A stretch of 64,000 nt of DNA from Proteiniborus sp. DW1 (GTDB taxonomy: Bacteria; Bacillota; Clostridia; Tissierellales; Proteiniboraceae), in the NCBI RefSeq assembly GCF_900095305.1, contig NZ_FMDO01000058.1, forward strand, positions 1 through 64,000, given 5' to 3'. Numbering within the stretch: position 1 is the first letter of the stretch; each line of letters begins with the position of its first letter. Positions 16,381 through 24,770 of this stretch are shown piece by piece. The notes beneath the pieces are model-generated. The model was not told where the DNA came from and searched no databases. It worked only from the letters and a program-made list of their open reading frames with translations. A program made the translations under genes and the position numbers.

Positions 16381-17070
16381 CTAAATGTTTAATAATGCAT
16401 TTGAAATTTGCTTAAATCTTTCATCATCAATACCAAGCTTTTTCTTGAACCTTTCATCTTCCATTCTCGCAATAATTATCTCGTTAGGGGATATTTTCTT
16501 AATAATGTCCTTTATCTTCTCAATAGATTCTTCATCATCATTATATCCCTTAATAATAGTAACTTCAAATATAAACTTTCCTTTGTATTGTTTATTAAAT
16601 AAAGCCATGTTTGAAATATACTCTTCTAAATTATATCCTTCAATTGGTCTCTGGACTTTTTGAAAATCTTCTTCAGTTATTACCTTTATCTCTCCTATAA
16701 CCTCATCACATTTATTAGCAACTTTTATATATTCTTCTTTACCTAGTAAATAGCCATTAGAAAGCAGTCTTACAGACACTCCCTTAGCTTTTATAAGGTC
16801 AATTATATGGCTAACTCTGTTATTTAAAAGAGCCTCTCCCTTTGAATTAATATAAACTAATTCTACTTTATAATTTTCTATCATATTTTCTAGTTCTTTT
16901 AATGAACTATCTATTTCCTTAAATGATTGTTGTGTATCTACTTTATTATGTGTTCGTCCTATAGGGCAAAATATACAATCAAAATTACAATACTTTTCAG
17001 GAAGTACATCTACTTCCAATACTCTCTTACCATCTTCAACGTAAATCTCTTTATAACTAAAGTCACTCAT
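16381..17070 (-). CDS. Radical SAM protein (COG0731-like)
   Basis: A 229-residue radical S-adenosylmethionine protein. The iron-sulfur motif is CNFDCIFCPIGR (C28, C32, C35; CX3CX2C), followed by NSKGEALLN where other members have the GGE-like SAM-binding motif. The FCPIGRT end resembles COG0731 Fe-S oxidoreductases, a group related to wybutosine-synthesis enzymes but of unknown role in bacteria. There is no accessory cluster domain. A ykkC-class riboswitch with its terminator sits directly upstream, so expression should be induced by the RNA's ligand, probably guanidine. SD AGGAGGA before the ATG. Confidence 0.8.
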   Translation of the reverse strand: MSDFSYKEIYVEDGKRVLEVDVLPEKYCNFDCIFCPIGRTHNKVDTQQSFKEIDSSLKELENMIENYKVELVYINSKGEALLNNRVSHIIDLIKAKGVSVRLLSNGYLLGKEEYIKVANKCDEVIGEIKVITEEDFQKVQRPIEGYNLEEYISNMALFNKQYKGKFIFEVTIIKGYNDDEESIEKIKDIIKKISPNEIIIARMEDERFKKKLGIDDERFKQISNALLNI

Positions 17071-17101
17071 TTTTTATCCTCCTAAATTACAAATTTAAAA
17101 T

Positions 17102-17144
17102 AAAAAAGCCTAAAGAAATATTATTAAATATCTCCCAGGCTTTT
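17102..17144 (-). terminator. Riboswitch expression-platform terminator
   Basis: The 3' end of the aptamer (AAAAGCCTGGGAGA) can pair with TCTTTAGGCTTTTTT, giving a Rho-independent terminator. Ligand binding would hold the AAAGCCTGG strand in the aptamer and allow read-through into the radical SAM gene. Confidence 0.7.
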
Positions 17145-17216
17145 ATCCCTCCGTGAACACAGTAAGAACTGTGCGCTTTCTCTCGGACCTGCCAGCTATA
17201 AACTGCGGAACCCTAG
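17131..17216 (-). ncRNA. ykkC-class (probably guanidine-I) riboswitch aptamer
   Basis: Reading the minus strand, the conserved blocks of the ykkC family appear in order: CTAGGGTTCCG, GGTCCGAGAG, ACGGAGGGATAAAAG and CCTGGGAGA. The guanidine-I class senses guanidine; closely related subtypes sense PRPP, ppGpp or (d)NDPs, and I cannot separate them with certainty. It precedes a radical SAM gene rather than a guanidine exporter or carboxylase. Confidence 0.8.
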
Positions 17217-17533
17217 AAAACTTAAACATATATTAAATTGATGCTTATAATTTTAAAGTTATGAATAATTTTAACATAATATCATAATCAAATCACTATA
17301 TAAACCTTTTTATACAAGTAGGATATCTCCGCAATAAAAGCCTTATTTTCCTAATTAAATCATTTATTTTTTTCTTCATAACTTTTGGCCTATTTTAAGA
17401 TTATATTATTTGCATATTATATTCTAGTTATTCACACAAGTTTAACATATCTGACTGCTTCTAATAGACTCCGGACTGATCATAATGAAAAAGCAATAAC
17501 CCCGTCCCCTTGCTTTACGATTCATAGCAACAA
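17217..17533. other. Gap upstream of the riboswitch
   Basis: Contains the presumed promoter of the riboswitch transcript and the 3' flank of the P5C dehydrogenase gene. I see no ORF and no clear terminator. Confidence 0.3.
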
Positions 17534-19159
17534 TTATTCCATAAACGAATATCTATAACTACCAGGTGCATTAAAAGTTTCCTTTATCACTCTAGGACTT
17601 ACCCATCTAAGCAGATTTAGTTTACTTCCAGCCTTATCATTTGTTCCTGAAGCTCTTCCTCCACCAAATGGTTGCTGACCTACAACTGCTCCTGTAGGCT
17701 TATCATTTATATATAAATTGCCTGCCGCATATTCAAGTATATTCTCCATTTCAACTATAGCTTTTCTATTCTGAGAAAATATTGACCCAGTTAGTCCATA
17801 AACGGTAGATTCATTACAGATATTAAGGGTTTCTTCAAATTTATTATCCTCATACACATATATCGTAAGTACAGGTCCAAAGATTTCTTCCGTCATTGTT
17901 TTAAAGAATGGATTTTTAGTAGCTATAATTGTCGGTTCTATAAAATACCCTATAGTATCATCACAATTTCCTCCCACGATTATTTCAGCTTCATTAGAAT
18001 TATTAGCATACTCAATATATCCTTTAATTTTATCAAAGGATTTTTTATCTATAACAGCACCCATAAAATTAGTAAAGTCTTCTACATCTCCTACTTTAAT
18101 AGTCTCAACCTCGCTAATCAATTTTTCCTTTACCTCGTTCCACAGGCTTTCAGGTATATATGCTCGAGAAGCAGCTGAACACTTTTGCCCTTGATATTCA
18201 AAAGCACCTCTTATTAAAGCAGTAACTAGCTTATCAACATCTGCATCTTTGTGAGCAAATACAAAGTCCTTTCCACCTGTCTCCCCAACAAGCCTAGGAT
18301 AAGATCTATATTTATCTATATTTGCACCTACTGTTTTCCACATTCCATTAAATACTTCTGTAGAACCTGTAAAATGAACTCCTCCAAGCCATTCACTATT
18401 AAATACTATATCTCCAATTAAGCTTCCTGAGCCAGGAATAAAGTTTATCACTCCATCAGGTAAACCTGCCTCCTGTAGTAGTTTCATAAAGAAATAGTTA
18501 GAATACACAGCTGAACCTGATGGTTTCCATACAACTGTATTTCCCATTAAAGCAGGAGATATAGATAAGTTTCCACCTATAGCAGTGAAATTAAAAGGGG
18601 TTACTGCAAAAACAAATCCCTCAAGAGGTCTGTACTCCATTCTATTCCAGCTCTCATTTGTGGAGATTATTTGCTCACTGTAGATTTCTGACATATAATA
18701 CACATTAAATCTAAGAAAATCTATCAATTCACAAGCAGAGTCAATTTCAGCCTGATGAGCTGTTTTACTTTGTCCTAGCATAGTTGCTGCATTTAAAGTA
18801 GTTCTCCAAGGTCCTGCTAGCAACTCAGCGGCTTTTAAAAAAATTGATGCCCTATGCTGCCATGGCATTTTAGACCATTCTCTTTTAGCTTCCAAAGCTG
18901 CTTCAATTGCTAATTTTACTTCCTTTTCTCCCGCCATATGATAAGTTGCAAGAACATGATTTTTGTTGTGGGGAATGATGCATTCTTGAGTTTGACCCGT
19001 ATGTACTTCCTTTCCTCCTATTATTAAAGGAATTTCATAATGCTTCTGTTTAAGTTCAGAGATTTTTAACTTGAGGTTCATTCTTTCAGAACTTTCTTTG
19101 TCATAGGTTAGAACAGGTTCATTTTCTGGCTTTTTTACCTTAAAACAGCTGTTAGACAT
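17534..19159 (-). CDS. pruA: 1-pyrroline-5-carboxylate dehydrogenase
   Basis: A 541-residue aldehyde dehydrogenase of the L-glutamate-gamma-semialdehyde dehydrogenase type, oxidising P5C/glutamate semialdehyde to glutamate with NAD+, the second step of proline and part of arginine breakdown. Visible: N-terminal EPVLTYDKESSER typical for this subfamily, FAVTPFNFTAIGGNL, the LVGETGGKDFVF Glu region, and the catalytic Cys in GQKCSAASR. The C-terminus FGGGRASGTNDKAGS is family-specific. No proline dehydrogenase is adjacent. SD AAAAGGAGG. It is about the usual length (~540). Confidence 0.9.
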   Translation of the reverse strand: MSNSCFKVKKPENEPVLTYDKESSERMNLKLKISELKQKHYEIPLIIGGKEVHTGQTQECIIPHNKNHVLATYHMAGEKEVKLAIEAALEAKREWSKMPWQHRASIFLKAAELLAGPWRTTLNAATMLGQSKTAHQAEIDSACELIDFLRFNVYYMSEIYSEQIISTNESWNRMEYRPLEGFVFAVTPFNFTAIGGNLSISPALMGNTVVWKPSGSAVYSNYFFMKLLQEAGLPDGVINFIPGSGSLIGDIVFNSEWLGGVHFTGSTEVFNGMWKTVGANIDKYRSYPRLVGETGGKDFVFAHKDADVDKLVTALIRGAFEYQGQKCSAASRAYIPESLWNEVKEKLISEVETIKVGDVEDFTNFMGAVIDKKSFDKIKGYIEYANNSNEAEIIVGGNCDDTIGYFIEPTIIATKNPFFKTMTEEIFGPVLTIYVYEDNKFEETLNICNESTVYGLTGSIFSQNRKAIVEMENILEYAAGNLYINDKPTGAVVGQQPFGGGRASGTNDKAGSKLNLLRWVSPRVIKETFNAPGSYRYSFME

Positions 19160-19228
19160 AAAAATCCTCCTTTTAATAATGTTTTGAATATCATCAAAGT
19201 TTTAAAAGAAGGTATCCTTGATCATAGC

Positions 19229-19263
19229 AAACAAACTAAATCAATATATTGTTTAGTTTGTTT
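19229..19263. terminator. 12-bp perfect hairpin upstream of pruA
   Basis: Arms AAACAAACTAAA (19229-19240) and TTTAGTTTGTTT (19252-19263). It lies ~70 bases before the pruA start and just after a stop of an unassigned open stretch, so it may terminate an upstream transcript or act as a pruA leader hairpin. Confidence 0.5.
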
Positions 19264-19420
19264 CAACTACGTTCCCTTCTTTCCAAACTGGGAGGCAAAG
19301 CTGCTTCCAACTTTACCCTAACAGTCTTTTGTTCATAGGTAGAACCTCTTGGAACAAGAGACTCGAAGAAACTTTCAATATAAACTTGTCTAGACACACT
19401 ATAGTTGTGGCAATTCTAAA
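19264..19420 (-). other. Open reading stretch without a start, unassigned relic
   Basis: The minus strand is open for about 50 codons and reads QVYIESFFESL, VPRGSTYEQKTVRVKLEA and LPPSLERRERS before a stop. There is no start codon with an SD. It looks protein-like and may be the tail of a lost gene; I do not recognise the family. Confidence 0.3.
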
Positions 19421-19538
19421 TTTTCAGAAAATAAATAATTCCATAAATATTATATGCCGTTTTAGGGACAAATTCAACTTTTTATAGCTTAAAGGACAGG
19501 CATAGTTTTTGTTCAGTCTACAGCCCTAGATATTTCCT

Positions 19539-19953
19539 TTATATTGTTTTTTCCATCACTTTAATCTCCCAGTTTTTTTCAGGATGAATTGAACTAACTA
19601 CTTCTTTTACTACTTTGAATCCGATTTTGGTCCAAAATTTAAATCCACTTTCGTTTTGCTTTAACACACCTAGTCTTATTCTAGAGTATCCTTTTTTTTT
19701 GCATGTTAACTATAAATTCTTCTATGAATGCTTTTCCATATCCTTGTCTATGAAAGTCTCCATGAATTAATAATAATCCTATATATACTGCATCTTCATC
19801 TGGATAACTCATTATATAATCAATAATTCCAATATCTTGACTATTTATAGATATTAAACTGTATCTCTTATTCTTCAAACTTGAATTTGGCGGTATACTA
19901 TTTTTATCTTCGATGACAGTTCCCATTGAAGGCTTTCCATTCATTGAAATTTT
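19539..19953 (-). pseudogene. GNAT acetyltransferase, truncated and frameshifted
   Basis: Residues DYIMSYPDEDAVYIGLLL and FHRQGYGKAFIEEF are the acetyl-CoA-binding core of a GNAT protein. A run of nine A residues at 19692-19700 (complement) breaks the frame; with eight A residues it would continue as GYSRIRLGVLKQNESGFKFW and end at 19539. The 5' part is replaced at ~19,953 by the RAYT-linked repeat, so about the first 40 residues are missing. The 103-codon ORF that starts in the repeat is an artefact of that junction. Confidence 0.7.
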
Positions 19954-20017
19954 GGGACAAGGGGACGTTTCATCCGTCTTGCTTTGGGACAAGGGGACGT
20001 TTCATCCGTCTTGCTTT
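19954..20017. repeat. RAYT-linked repeat, two 32-bp perfect tandem units
   Basis: Units at 19954-19985 and 19986-20017 are identical (GGGACAAGGGGACGTTTC start). GACG and CGTC within the unit can form a small hairpin. The same core occurs at 24,371-24,454 in opposite orientation, and in degenerate form at ~22,585-22,620 and ~23,550-23,583. Confidence 0.85.
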
Positions 20018-20147
20018 GCGCTCTTCTCGATTATTATCTTCCTCATCTCTAATATTCTACTTAGTTATCGTATACTTATATCTGTCTCATTATAACTTTT
20101 TTGATCATCTCATTTTTCTTCATTCAAAAATTTAGTTATATCATCGC
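20018..20147 (-). pseudogene. 3' relic of a RAYT transposase
   Basis: The minus strand contains DDITKFLNEEK, then YNETDISIRQLSRILE, matching the C-terminal ~50 residues of the intact transposase at 23,571-24,332 (DDITKFSNEER ... YNETDISIRQLSRILD), with frameshifts. It runs directly into the repeat units at 19,954-20,017, as the intact copy does into its own repeat. Confidence 0.75.
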
Positions 20148-20213
20148 TTCTATCATTCCAACTCAGTGGAAACTCTTGCATTCTTCTAATCGATTCTAAA
20201 TATAAAAACATCA

Positions 20214-20285
20214 TCCTTCAAATTTTTCACTTACCTCATTATTTAAGTAATCAAATAGTTTATTATTTGTTAAAACTTTCTTCAT
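20214..20285 (-). pseudogene. Short ORF cut by the RAYT relic
   Basis: ATG at about 20285 with SD GGGAGGA encodes MKKVLTNNKLFDYLNNEVSE and stops after 24 codons. A neighbouring frame continues FLYLESIRRMQEFPLSW up to the RAYT relic. Probably the start of a small gene truncated by the element; family unknown. Confidence 0.35.
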
Positions 20286-20452
20286 CAAAATATCCTCCCT
20301 CATTATTTAAGTCTTAAAGAGTAACTTTAATAGGAGGACCTCTTTAGGTTGTTACAAACCATATATATAATATAATAAAATAAATATACATAAAAATATT
20401 AGCTTTCTCATAAATCTACATCCAAAAATAGAAATTATTGTTTCTATTTTTA

Positions 20453-20492
20453 TAATATTAGCTAAATTATATAATAATTTAGCTAATATTAC
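20453..20492. repeat. AT-rich inverted repeat
   Basis: TAATATTAGCTAAATTA and its complement flank a 6-base spacer. No coding sequence is evident between 20,290 and 20,718; this is the only structure I see there. Confidence 0.5.
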
Positions 20493-20718
20493 CACTGATT
20501 TATCCTTTACTTTTTATTAGTTCAAACTCCTTGGCCAATACTTTTATAAAGAGCAATAATACAATCCCCTTATAGCTTCGATTAGCGAATCTTTTCAAAT
20601 GAATATCTTAAAGATGTAGTAATGAATGATTAAAATATTATATTATTGCATCTTAGGGGGTAATTTAGACGAATAACTAAAAAGCGAAAAGAGAAAACTA
20701 AAAGAAATAAATTTTTTC

Positions 20719-20764
20719 TAAAAAGCCTCTCTCTTTAGTCTATACAACTAAAAAGAAAGGCTTC
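20719..20764 (-). terminator. trpB terminator
   Basis: On the minus strand AGCCTTTCTTTTTAGT pairs with ACTAAAGAGAGAGGCT across a 7-base loop, followed by TTTTTAG. It starts just after the trpB stop. Confidence 0.75.
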
Positions 20765-20769
20765 TATCT

Positions 20770-21927
20770 TCATCTCATCATATCTTTTATTTGTGCTACA
20801 TCCTTATCTCCTCTACCAGATAAATTAATTATTATAACCTTATCTTTACTTAGATTTTTAGCTAACTTCATTCCATAGGCTATGGCATGGGAGCTTTCTA
20901 AGGCTGGTATTATCCCCTCAGTTTTCGATAATTTAAAGAATGCATTTAAGGCTTCTTCATCAGTTACGGATTTGTATTCAGCTCTTTTTATATCACTGTA
21001 GTAGCTATGCTCTGGTCCTACTCCTGGATAATCTAGTCCTGCTGCGATAGAATGCGTATTATGCTTTAGTAAGTAGCTTTTAAAACCATGTATTACACCC
21101 ACATTACCTCTACTTATACTAGCTGCATGTTCCTTTGTATCAATTCCTCTTCCAGCTGGCTCTACTCCTACCATTTTTACTTCTTTATCATTGTAAAATG
21201 GTGAAAATAACCCTATGGCATTACTTCCTCCTCCAACACAAGCTACTACATAGTCAGGTAATCTGCCTTCTTTTTCTATTATTTGCTTTCTTGCTTCTTT
21301 TCCTATTACTGATTGGAATGTCCTTACTATCATTGGAAATGGATGAGGTCCTACTGCTGAACCAAGAAGATAAAAGGTATAATCTTTATTTTTTACATAG
21401 TCCTCTAATGCCCTATCTACTGCTTCTTTTAGTGTCCTATTTCCTTCCTTTACAGCTACCACTTTTGCTCCTAGCATTTCCATTCTAAAAACATTTAATT
21501 CTTGTCTTTTAGTGTCTTCTTCACCCATATAAATGGTGCAATCTAATCCAAGTAAGGCACATACTGTAGCTGTAGCAACACCATGCTGTCCTGCACCTGT
21601 CTCTCCTATTATTCTTGTTTTTCTCATCCTTTTAGCAAGCAGGCCCTGTCCCATTGCATTGTTAATCTTGTGAGCTCCAGTATGGTTTAAGTCTTCTCTT
21701 TTTAGATAAATCTTAGCTCCTCTCATCTCTTCTGTTAGTCTCTCTGCAAAGTATAGTGGGCTCTCTCTACCTACATATTCTCTTAAATAATAGTCTAGCT
21801 CTTTTAAGAATACTTCATCCTCCATTGCATTGTAAAACTCTTCTTCTAGCTCATCTAATACTAACTTTAATTCCTCTGAGACAAAAGCTCCTCCATACTG
21901 CCCAAATAATCCATTTTCTCTTTTCAT
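20770..21927 (-). CDS. trpB: Tryptophan synthase beta chain
   Basis: A 385-residue PLP enzyme that condenses indole and serine to tryptophan. The PLP-lysine is K87 in [13 protein letters not shown]; the phosphate-binding loop is [10 protein letters not shown], and the start [10 protein letters not shown] is the TrpB1 hallmark. It stands alone, without trpA or other trp genes nearby, so it may work with a distant alpha subunit or salvage indole. Expression is controlled by a Trp-specific T-box directly upstream. SD AGGAGG before the ATG. Length is normal (~390-400). Confidence 0.93.
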   Translation of the reverse strand: MKRENGLFGQYGGAFVSEELKLVLDELEEEFYNAMEDEVFLKELDYYLREYVGRESPLYFAERLTEEMRGAKIYLKREDLNHTGAHKINNAMGQGLLAKRMRKTRIIGETGAGQHGVATATVCALLGLDCTIYMGEEDTKRQELNVFRMEMLGAKVVAVKEGNRTLKEAVDRALEDYVKNKDYTFYLLGSAVGPHPFPMIVRTFQSVIGKEARKQIIEKEGRLPDYVVACVGGGSNAIGLFSPFYNDKEVKMVGVEPAGRGIDTKEHAASISRGNVGVIHGFKSYLLKHNTHSIAAGLDYPGVGPEHSYYSDIKRAEYKSVTDEEALNAFFKLSKTEGIIPALESSHAIAYGMKLAKNLSKDKVIIINLSGRGDKDVAQIKDMMR

Positions 21928-21956
21928 TTTTATTCCTCCTAATATATTTTTAAATA

Positions 21957-22215
21957 CAAAAAAACCTTCATCCTCAATAGGACGAAGGTTAAATTCGCGG
22001 TGCCACCTAATTTATGCAAAAATGCATCTCTCTTAATGGGATACTAACATATCCTGTCCTCAGTTAACGGTAGGCTTCCGGCATGGGGTACTTTCAAAAG
22101 ATTTCCACCAGCTTCTACAAAGTCCATTCATTAAAACCCTCTTTGCTAAAGTCTCACCATTCTTTAGCTCTCTGTGAAAGATAAGAATTAACTACTCTTC
22201 TTTGTCCTCGAATTT
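21957..22215 (-). ncRNA. T-box riboswitch, Trp specificity
   Basis: Read on the minus strand: a stem I region with AGAGAG and GGTGA, a specifier context GAATGGACTTTG in which TGG (22124-22126) is the Trp codon, the T-box AGGTGGCACCGCGA (21995-22008), and a terminator CCTTCGTCCT / AGGATGAAGG followed by T7. Uncharged tRNA-Trp would stabilise the antiterminator and switch on trpB. Confidence 0.92.
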
Positions 22216-22233
22216 AATTTTATATTTTTTAAA

Positions 22234-22262
22234 ATTTTATCAGATATAATATAAATTTGCAA
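22234..22262 (-). promoter_or_regulatory. Promoter of the T-box/trpB transcript
   Basis: TTGCAA (22257-22262), 17-base spacer, TAAAAT (22234-22239) on the minus strand, a few bases before the T-box leader. Confidence 0.55.
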
Positions 22263-22554
22263 TAGGCAAGATTGAATTTCTTGATAATTCTGAAAGCTTT
22301 TTCTCTTATGCAATCCTTGCTCCTAAGTACTTATTTCTTTCGCCAACTAAACTTTCTCTGTCTAGAGGAATTTGCTGTCTCGTACCAGTCATTGTGAACT
22401 CTAATACATATTTCTATAACAACTTTTATCGGGGATATATTAAGACAATTTTTTGAATGTGGATATGAGCTAATAAGAAGCCTAAAAAGCTCTATAAAAG
22501 AAATATCCTCAATGATACTAGAGTCTTTTCGCAGAGAGCCTCTAACACCTAAAG

Positions 22555-22625
22555 ATACCACTCTACTTTAATATATCACAAAAAATGTTGTATGACAGCT
22601 GAATCGTCCCCTTGTCTCTTGTCTT
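22555..22625. repeat. Relic of a RAYT 5' flank and repeat
   Basis: TCTACTTTAATATATCAC followed by GTATGACAG and GTCCCCTTGTC matches, with changes, the sequence just upstream of the intact RAYT gene (24,345-24,397). The transposase reading frame is not present next to it. Upstream (22,263-22,554) I see only one ORF that resembles nothing. Confidence 0.55.
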
Positions 22626-22630
22626 TTATA

Positions 22631-23515
22631 TCAATTTTGCTCTACCTCTTTATGAAACGCTTGGATCACCTTACTAAGTTCTAACGGATACTGGAATGCA
22701 ACATATGCATGACTTCCCCCTGGAATAACCACAACCTTACTTGACTTCAAAAGCTTTTGTAAGCTTTCTATGGCTGCTTTTATCTCGTTCGACTTCCATT
22801 CATCTTCACTTGGTAACATTAAAACAGGACAGGTGATTTTTTCAAAGTATTTTTCGAATTTGATATCCCAAAAATCTTCTAGATATTTATCTATTACCCA
22901 TTTTGGACAGGCCGATGTATATTTCCCACCTCCTGTTTCCCAAGTATTATATATTTCGAATTCTTCAATTTGCTTGTTCCACGAAATGCCACTTTGCTCG
23001 TAGTTCTTTTTTGCCATCTCAATTTTTTCAACTATTGAATCAAAAACAGGATTGTTTTTCTTTGCTCTTTTAGCTCGCAGTTCTATTTTTTTATTTGGTA
23101 TTTCTTCTTTTCTTATATTAAATACACCATTTTCACCAAAATAATTCTGAATCGCACCTTCTGCTACAATAGATTTTACTCTTTCTGGGAAACGCGCTGC
23201 AAGATTTACTGCAATTTCCCCACCTAAAGAACTTCCTACTATATGCGCCTTCTCTATTCCTAATTGATTCATAATCTCTATAATATCTATTGCCATATTG
23301 TCTAATGTGTATCCATTTACTGTTTTCTCTGATTTGCCATGTCCTCTAAGGTCCAACGTAACTATGTGATATTTATCAACAAAATAGGGTATAACTCCAT
23401 TCCATTGTGCCAGGTTTCCTCCTGAAAAGTGTAAAAACACAATGGTTTCTCCATTTCTAGGATACTGATTTACTTCTAACTCCGTCCCATTAGCTTTAAC
23501 TCTCAACTGCTCCAA
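22631..23515 (-). CDS. Alpha/beta hydrolase
   Basis: A ~294-residue alpha/beta-hydrolase. VFLHFSGGN (~24-32) is the oxyanion region, VTLDLRGHGKS the following strand, GSSLGGE (~92-98) the nucleophile elbow with Ser, LMLPSEDEW the acid strand and GGSHAYV the His region. The substrate is unknown. The start is TTG 23515, preceded by AGGAGGGG; the longer ORF to 23569 begins inside the RAYT-linked repeat and is an artefact. The gene lies between RAYT repeats but its own coding sequence looks intact. Confidence 0.8.
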   Translation of the reverse strand: MEQLRVKANGTELEVNQYPRNGETIVFLHFSGGNLAQWNGVIPYFVDKYHIVTLDLRGHGKSEKTVNGYTLDNMAIDIIEIMNQLGIEKAHIVGSSLGGEIAVNLAARFPERVKSIVAEGAIQNYFGENGVFNIRKEEIPNKKIELRAKRAKKNNPVFDSIVEKIEMAKKNYEQSGISWNKQIEEFEIYNTWETGGGKYTSACPKWVIDKYLEDFWDIKFEKYFEKITCPVLMLPSEDEWKSNEIKAAIESLQKLLKSSKVVVIPGGSHAYVAFQYPLELSKVIQAFHKEVEQN

Positions 23516-23570
23516 TATTCTACCCCTCCTAACATTAATCAATTTAGCTTCTTGGTGGCAAGAGGACATT

Positions 23571-24332
23571 TCATTTGTCTTGTTTTATAATCCTCTCAAT
23601 TGCTGTCTTCCCTATATCTAATATTCTACTTAATTGTCGTATACTTATATCTGTCTCATTATAAATTCTTTTGATTATCTCATTTCTTTCTTCATTCGAA
23701 AATTTAGTTATATCATCTATGTTATACTTTTGACTAATTATTTTTCTGTAGGTATCATCATTATATTTTTTTACTTCTCTATACTCCAGACACTCGTCGT
23801 TATTTATAATATTCATATGACTGGTAAAACCCTCTACTGTCTTAAAGTAAGTTCTGATTAACTCTGTATCTATAAAAGTACTATGTCCTTGATACGCAAG
23901 CAAATATTGTCCATAGCTACTCCACTTGTAATCTTCTGGTTTGTTTGTTATTCCAGCTTTAACTGGATTTTGATGAATGTATCTTAGTACCGTTATTAGA
24001 TAGTCTTCTGTCTCAACAGGTTCGCTCTTATACCTGTTTTGAAATAAATGACCTGTCCTTTGATATTTATTGTTATGCCAACTAACATATCCTACTGTCA
24101 TACGCTTGATACTCGTTCCTAGCTCTTCATCTTCTTTAATTAATACATGGAGATGATTATTCATAAGACAATAACCATATATTTTAAATTTACCAGATTC
24201 TTTAGCTTTTATAAGGACTTTAATAAACTTTTCTTTATCCTCATCATCTAAAAAAATGTCTCTTTTGTCAATACCTCTTAGCATAACATGATAAATTCCA
24301 GTTTTACTTCTTACTCTTGCTTGTCTTGCCAT
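23571..24332 (-). mobile_element. REP-associated tyrosine transposase (RAYT, Y1 family)
   Basis: A 253-residue HUH/Y1 transposase. The HUH-type motif is NNHLHVL (H60, H62) and the catalytic tyrosine is probably Y117 in RYIHQNPVKAG; VSWHNNKYQRTGHLFQNRYKS is typical of RAYT proteins. A small HTH-like tail (ISIRQLSRIL) follows. The stop codon lies in a degenerate copy of the repeat (23,550-23,583), and perfect copies lie just beyond its start (24,371-24,454). RAYTs are thought to move or maintain REP-type palindromes. The reading frame is full length. Confidence 0.9.
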
Positions 24333-24370
24333 AATATCACCCTACTTTAATATAACATAATGAATATTGT

Positions 24371-24454
24371 AAGACAGACGAAACGTCCCCTTGTCCTAAG
24401 ACAGACGAAACGTCCCCTTGTCCTACGTCCCCTTGTCCTACGTCCCCTTGTCCT
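24371..24454. repeat. RAYT-linked repeat cluster (2 x 27 bp + 2 x 15 bp)
   Basis: The 27-base unit AAGACAGACGAAACGTCCCC... occurs at 24371-24397 and 24398-24424. Its last 15 bases (ACGTCCCCTTGTCCT) repeat twice more to 24454. GACG-AAA-CGTC can form a hairpin. The cluster abuts the truncated vapC and supplies its stop codon. Confidence 0.88.
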
Positions 24455-24770
24455 ATGGAGTTTTAATATTATAATTAGCTCTAAGCCTTGATGCTATATC
24501 TGCAATTTTATAATCCACATCAATAATTGAGAGATTTGGGTAATTGGACAATATTAATTTGTACCTATTTTCTAAAAAGACATTATTATCTTTTTTAGGT
24601 TTTACTAATATCTCCATAAAAGATACTATTGACATAAAAGCTTCATTTCTACCATCTTGTATCTCTATAAAAATTTTCTCTAATTTATCTGCATAATTAT
24701 GATTATCTTCAAAATAATATATAAAACAATTAGTGTCGAGTAATATAGTTTCTCTATTGTTTATTCCCAT
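24453..24770 (-). pseudogene. vapC-like PIN toxin truncated by the RAYT repeat
   Basis: 105 residues of a PIN-domain ribonuclease: LLDTNCFIYYFED carries the first catalytic Asp and SFMEILVKP the conserved Glu. The frame ends at NIKTP with a TAG formed by the repeat. Intact VapC proteins continue NIKTPDAI.LA..., which carries the third and fourth acidic residues; that part is missing and is not found beyond the element. The toxin should be inactive. Its start overlaps the end of the antitoxin gene by 10 bases. Confidence 0.8.

Noticed and set aside
17490-17520. GTCCCCTTG near the pruA 3' end as another RAYT repeat
   Set aside because: The match is too short and lacks the hairpin core.
19954-20017. 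Use of the RAYT repeats as the N-terminus of the GNAT protein
   Set aside because: Both repeat units are translated only by chance; GNAT homology begins after them.
22331-22561. 76-codon ORF between trpB leader and the alpha/beta hydrolase
   Set aside because: No SD, no family resemblance, composition like random AT-rich sequence.
23516-23569. N-terminal extension of the alpha/beta hydrolase (MSSCHQEAKL...)
   Set aside because: It starts inside the RAYT-linked repeat; a TTG with a strong SD lies at 23515.
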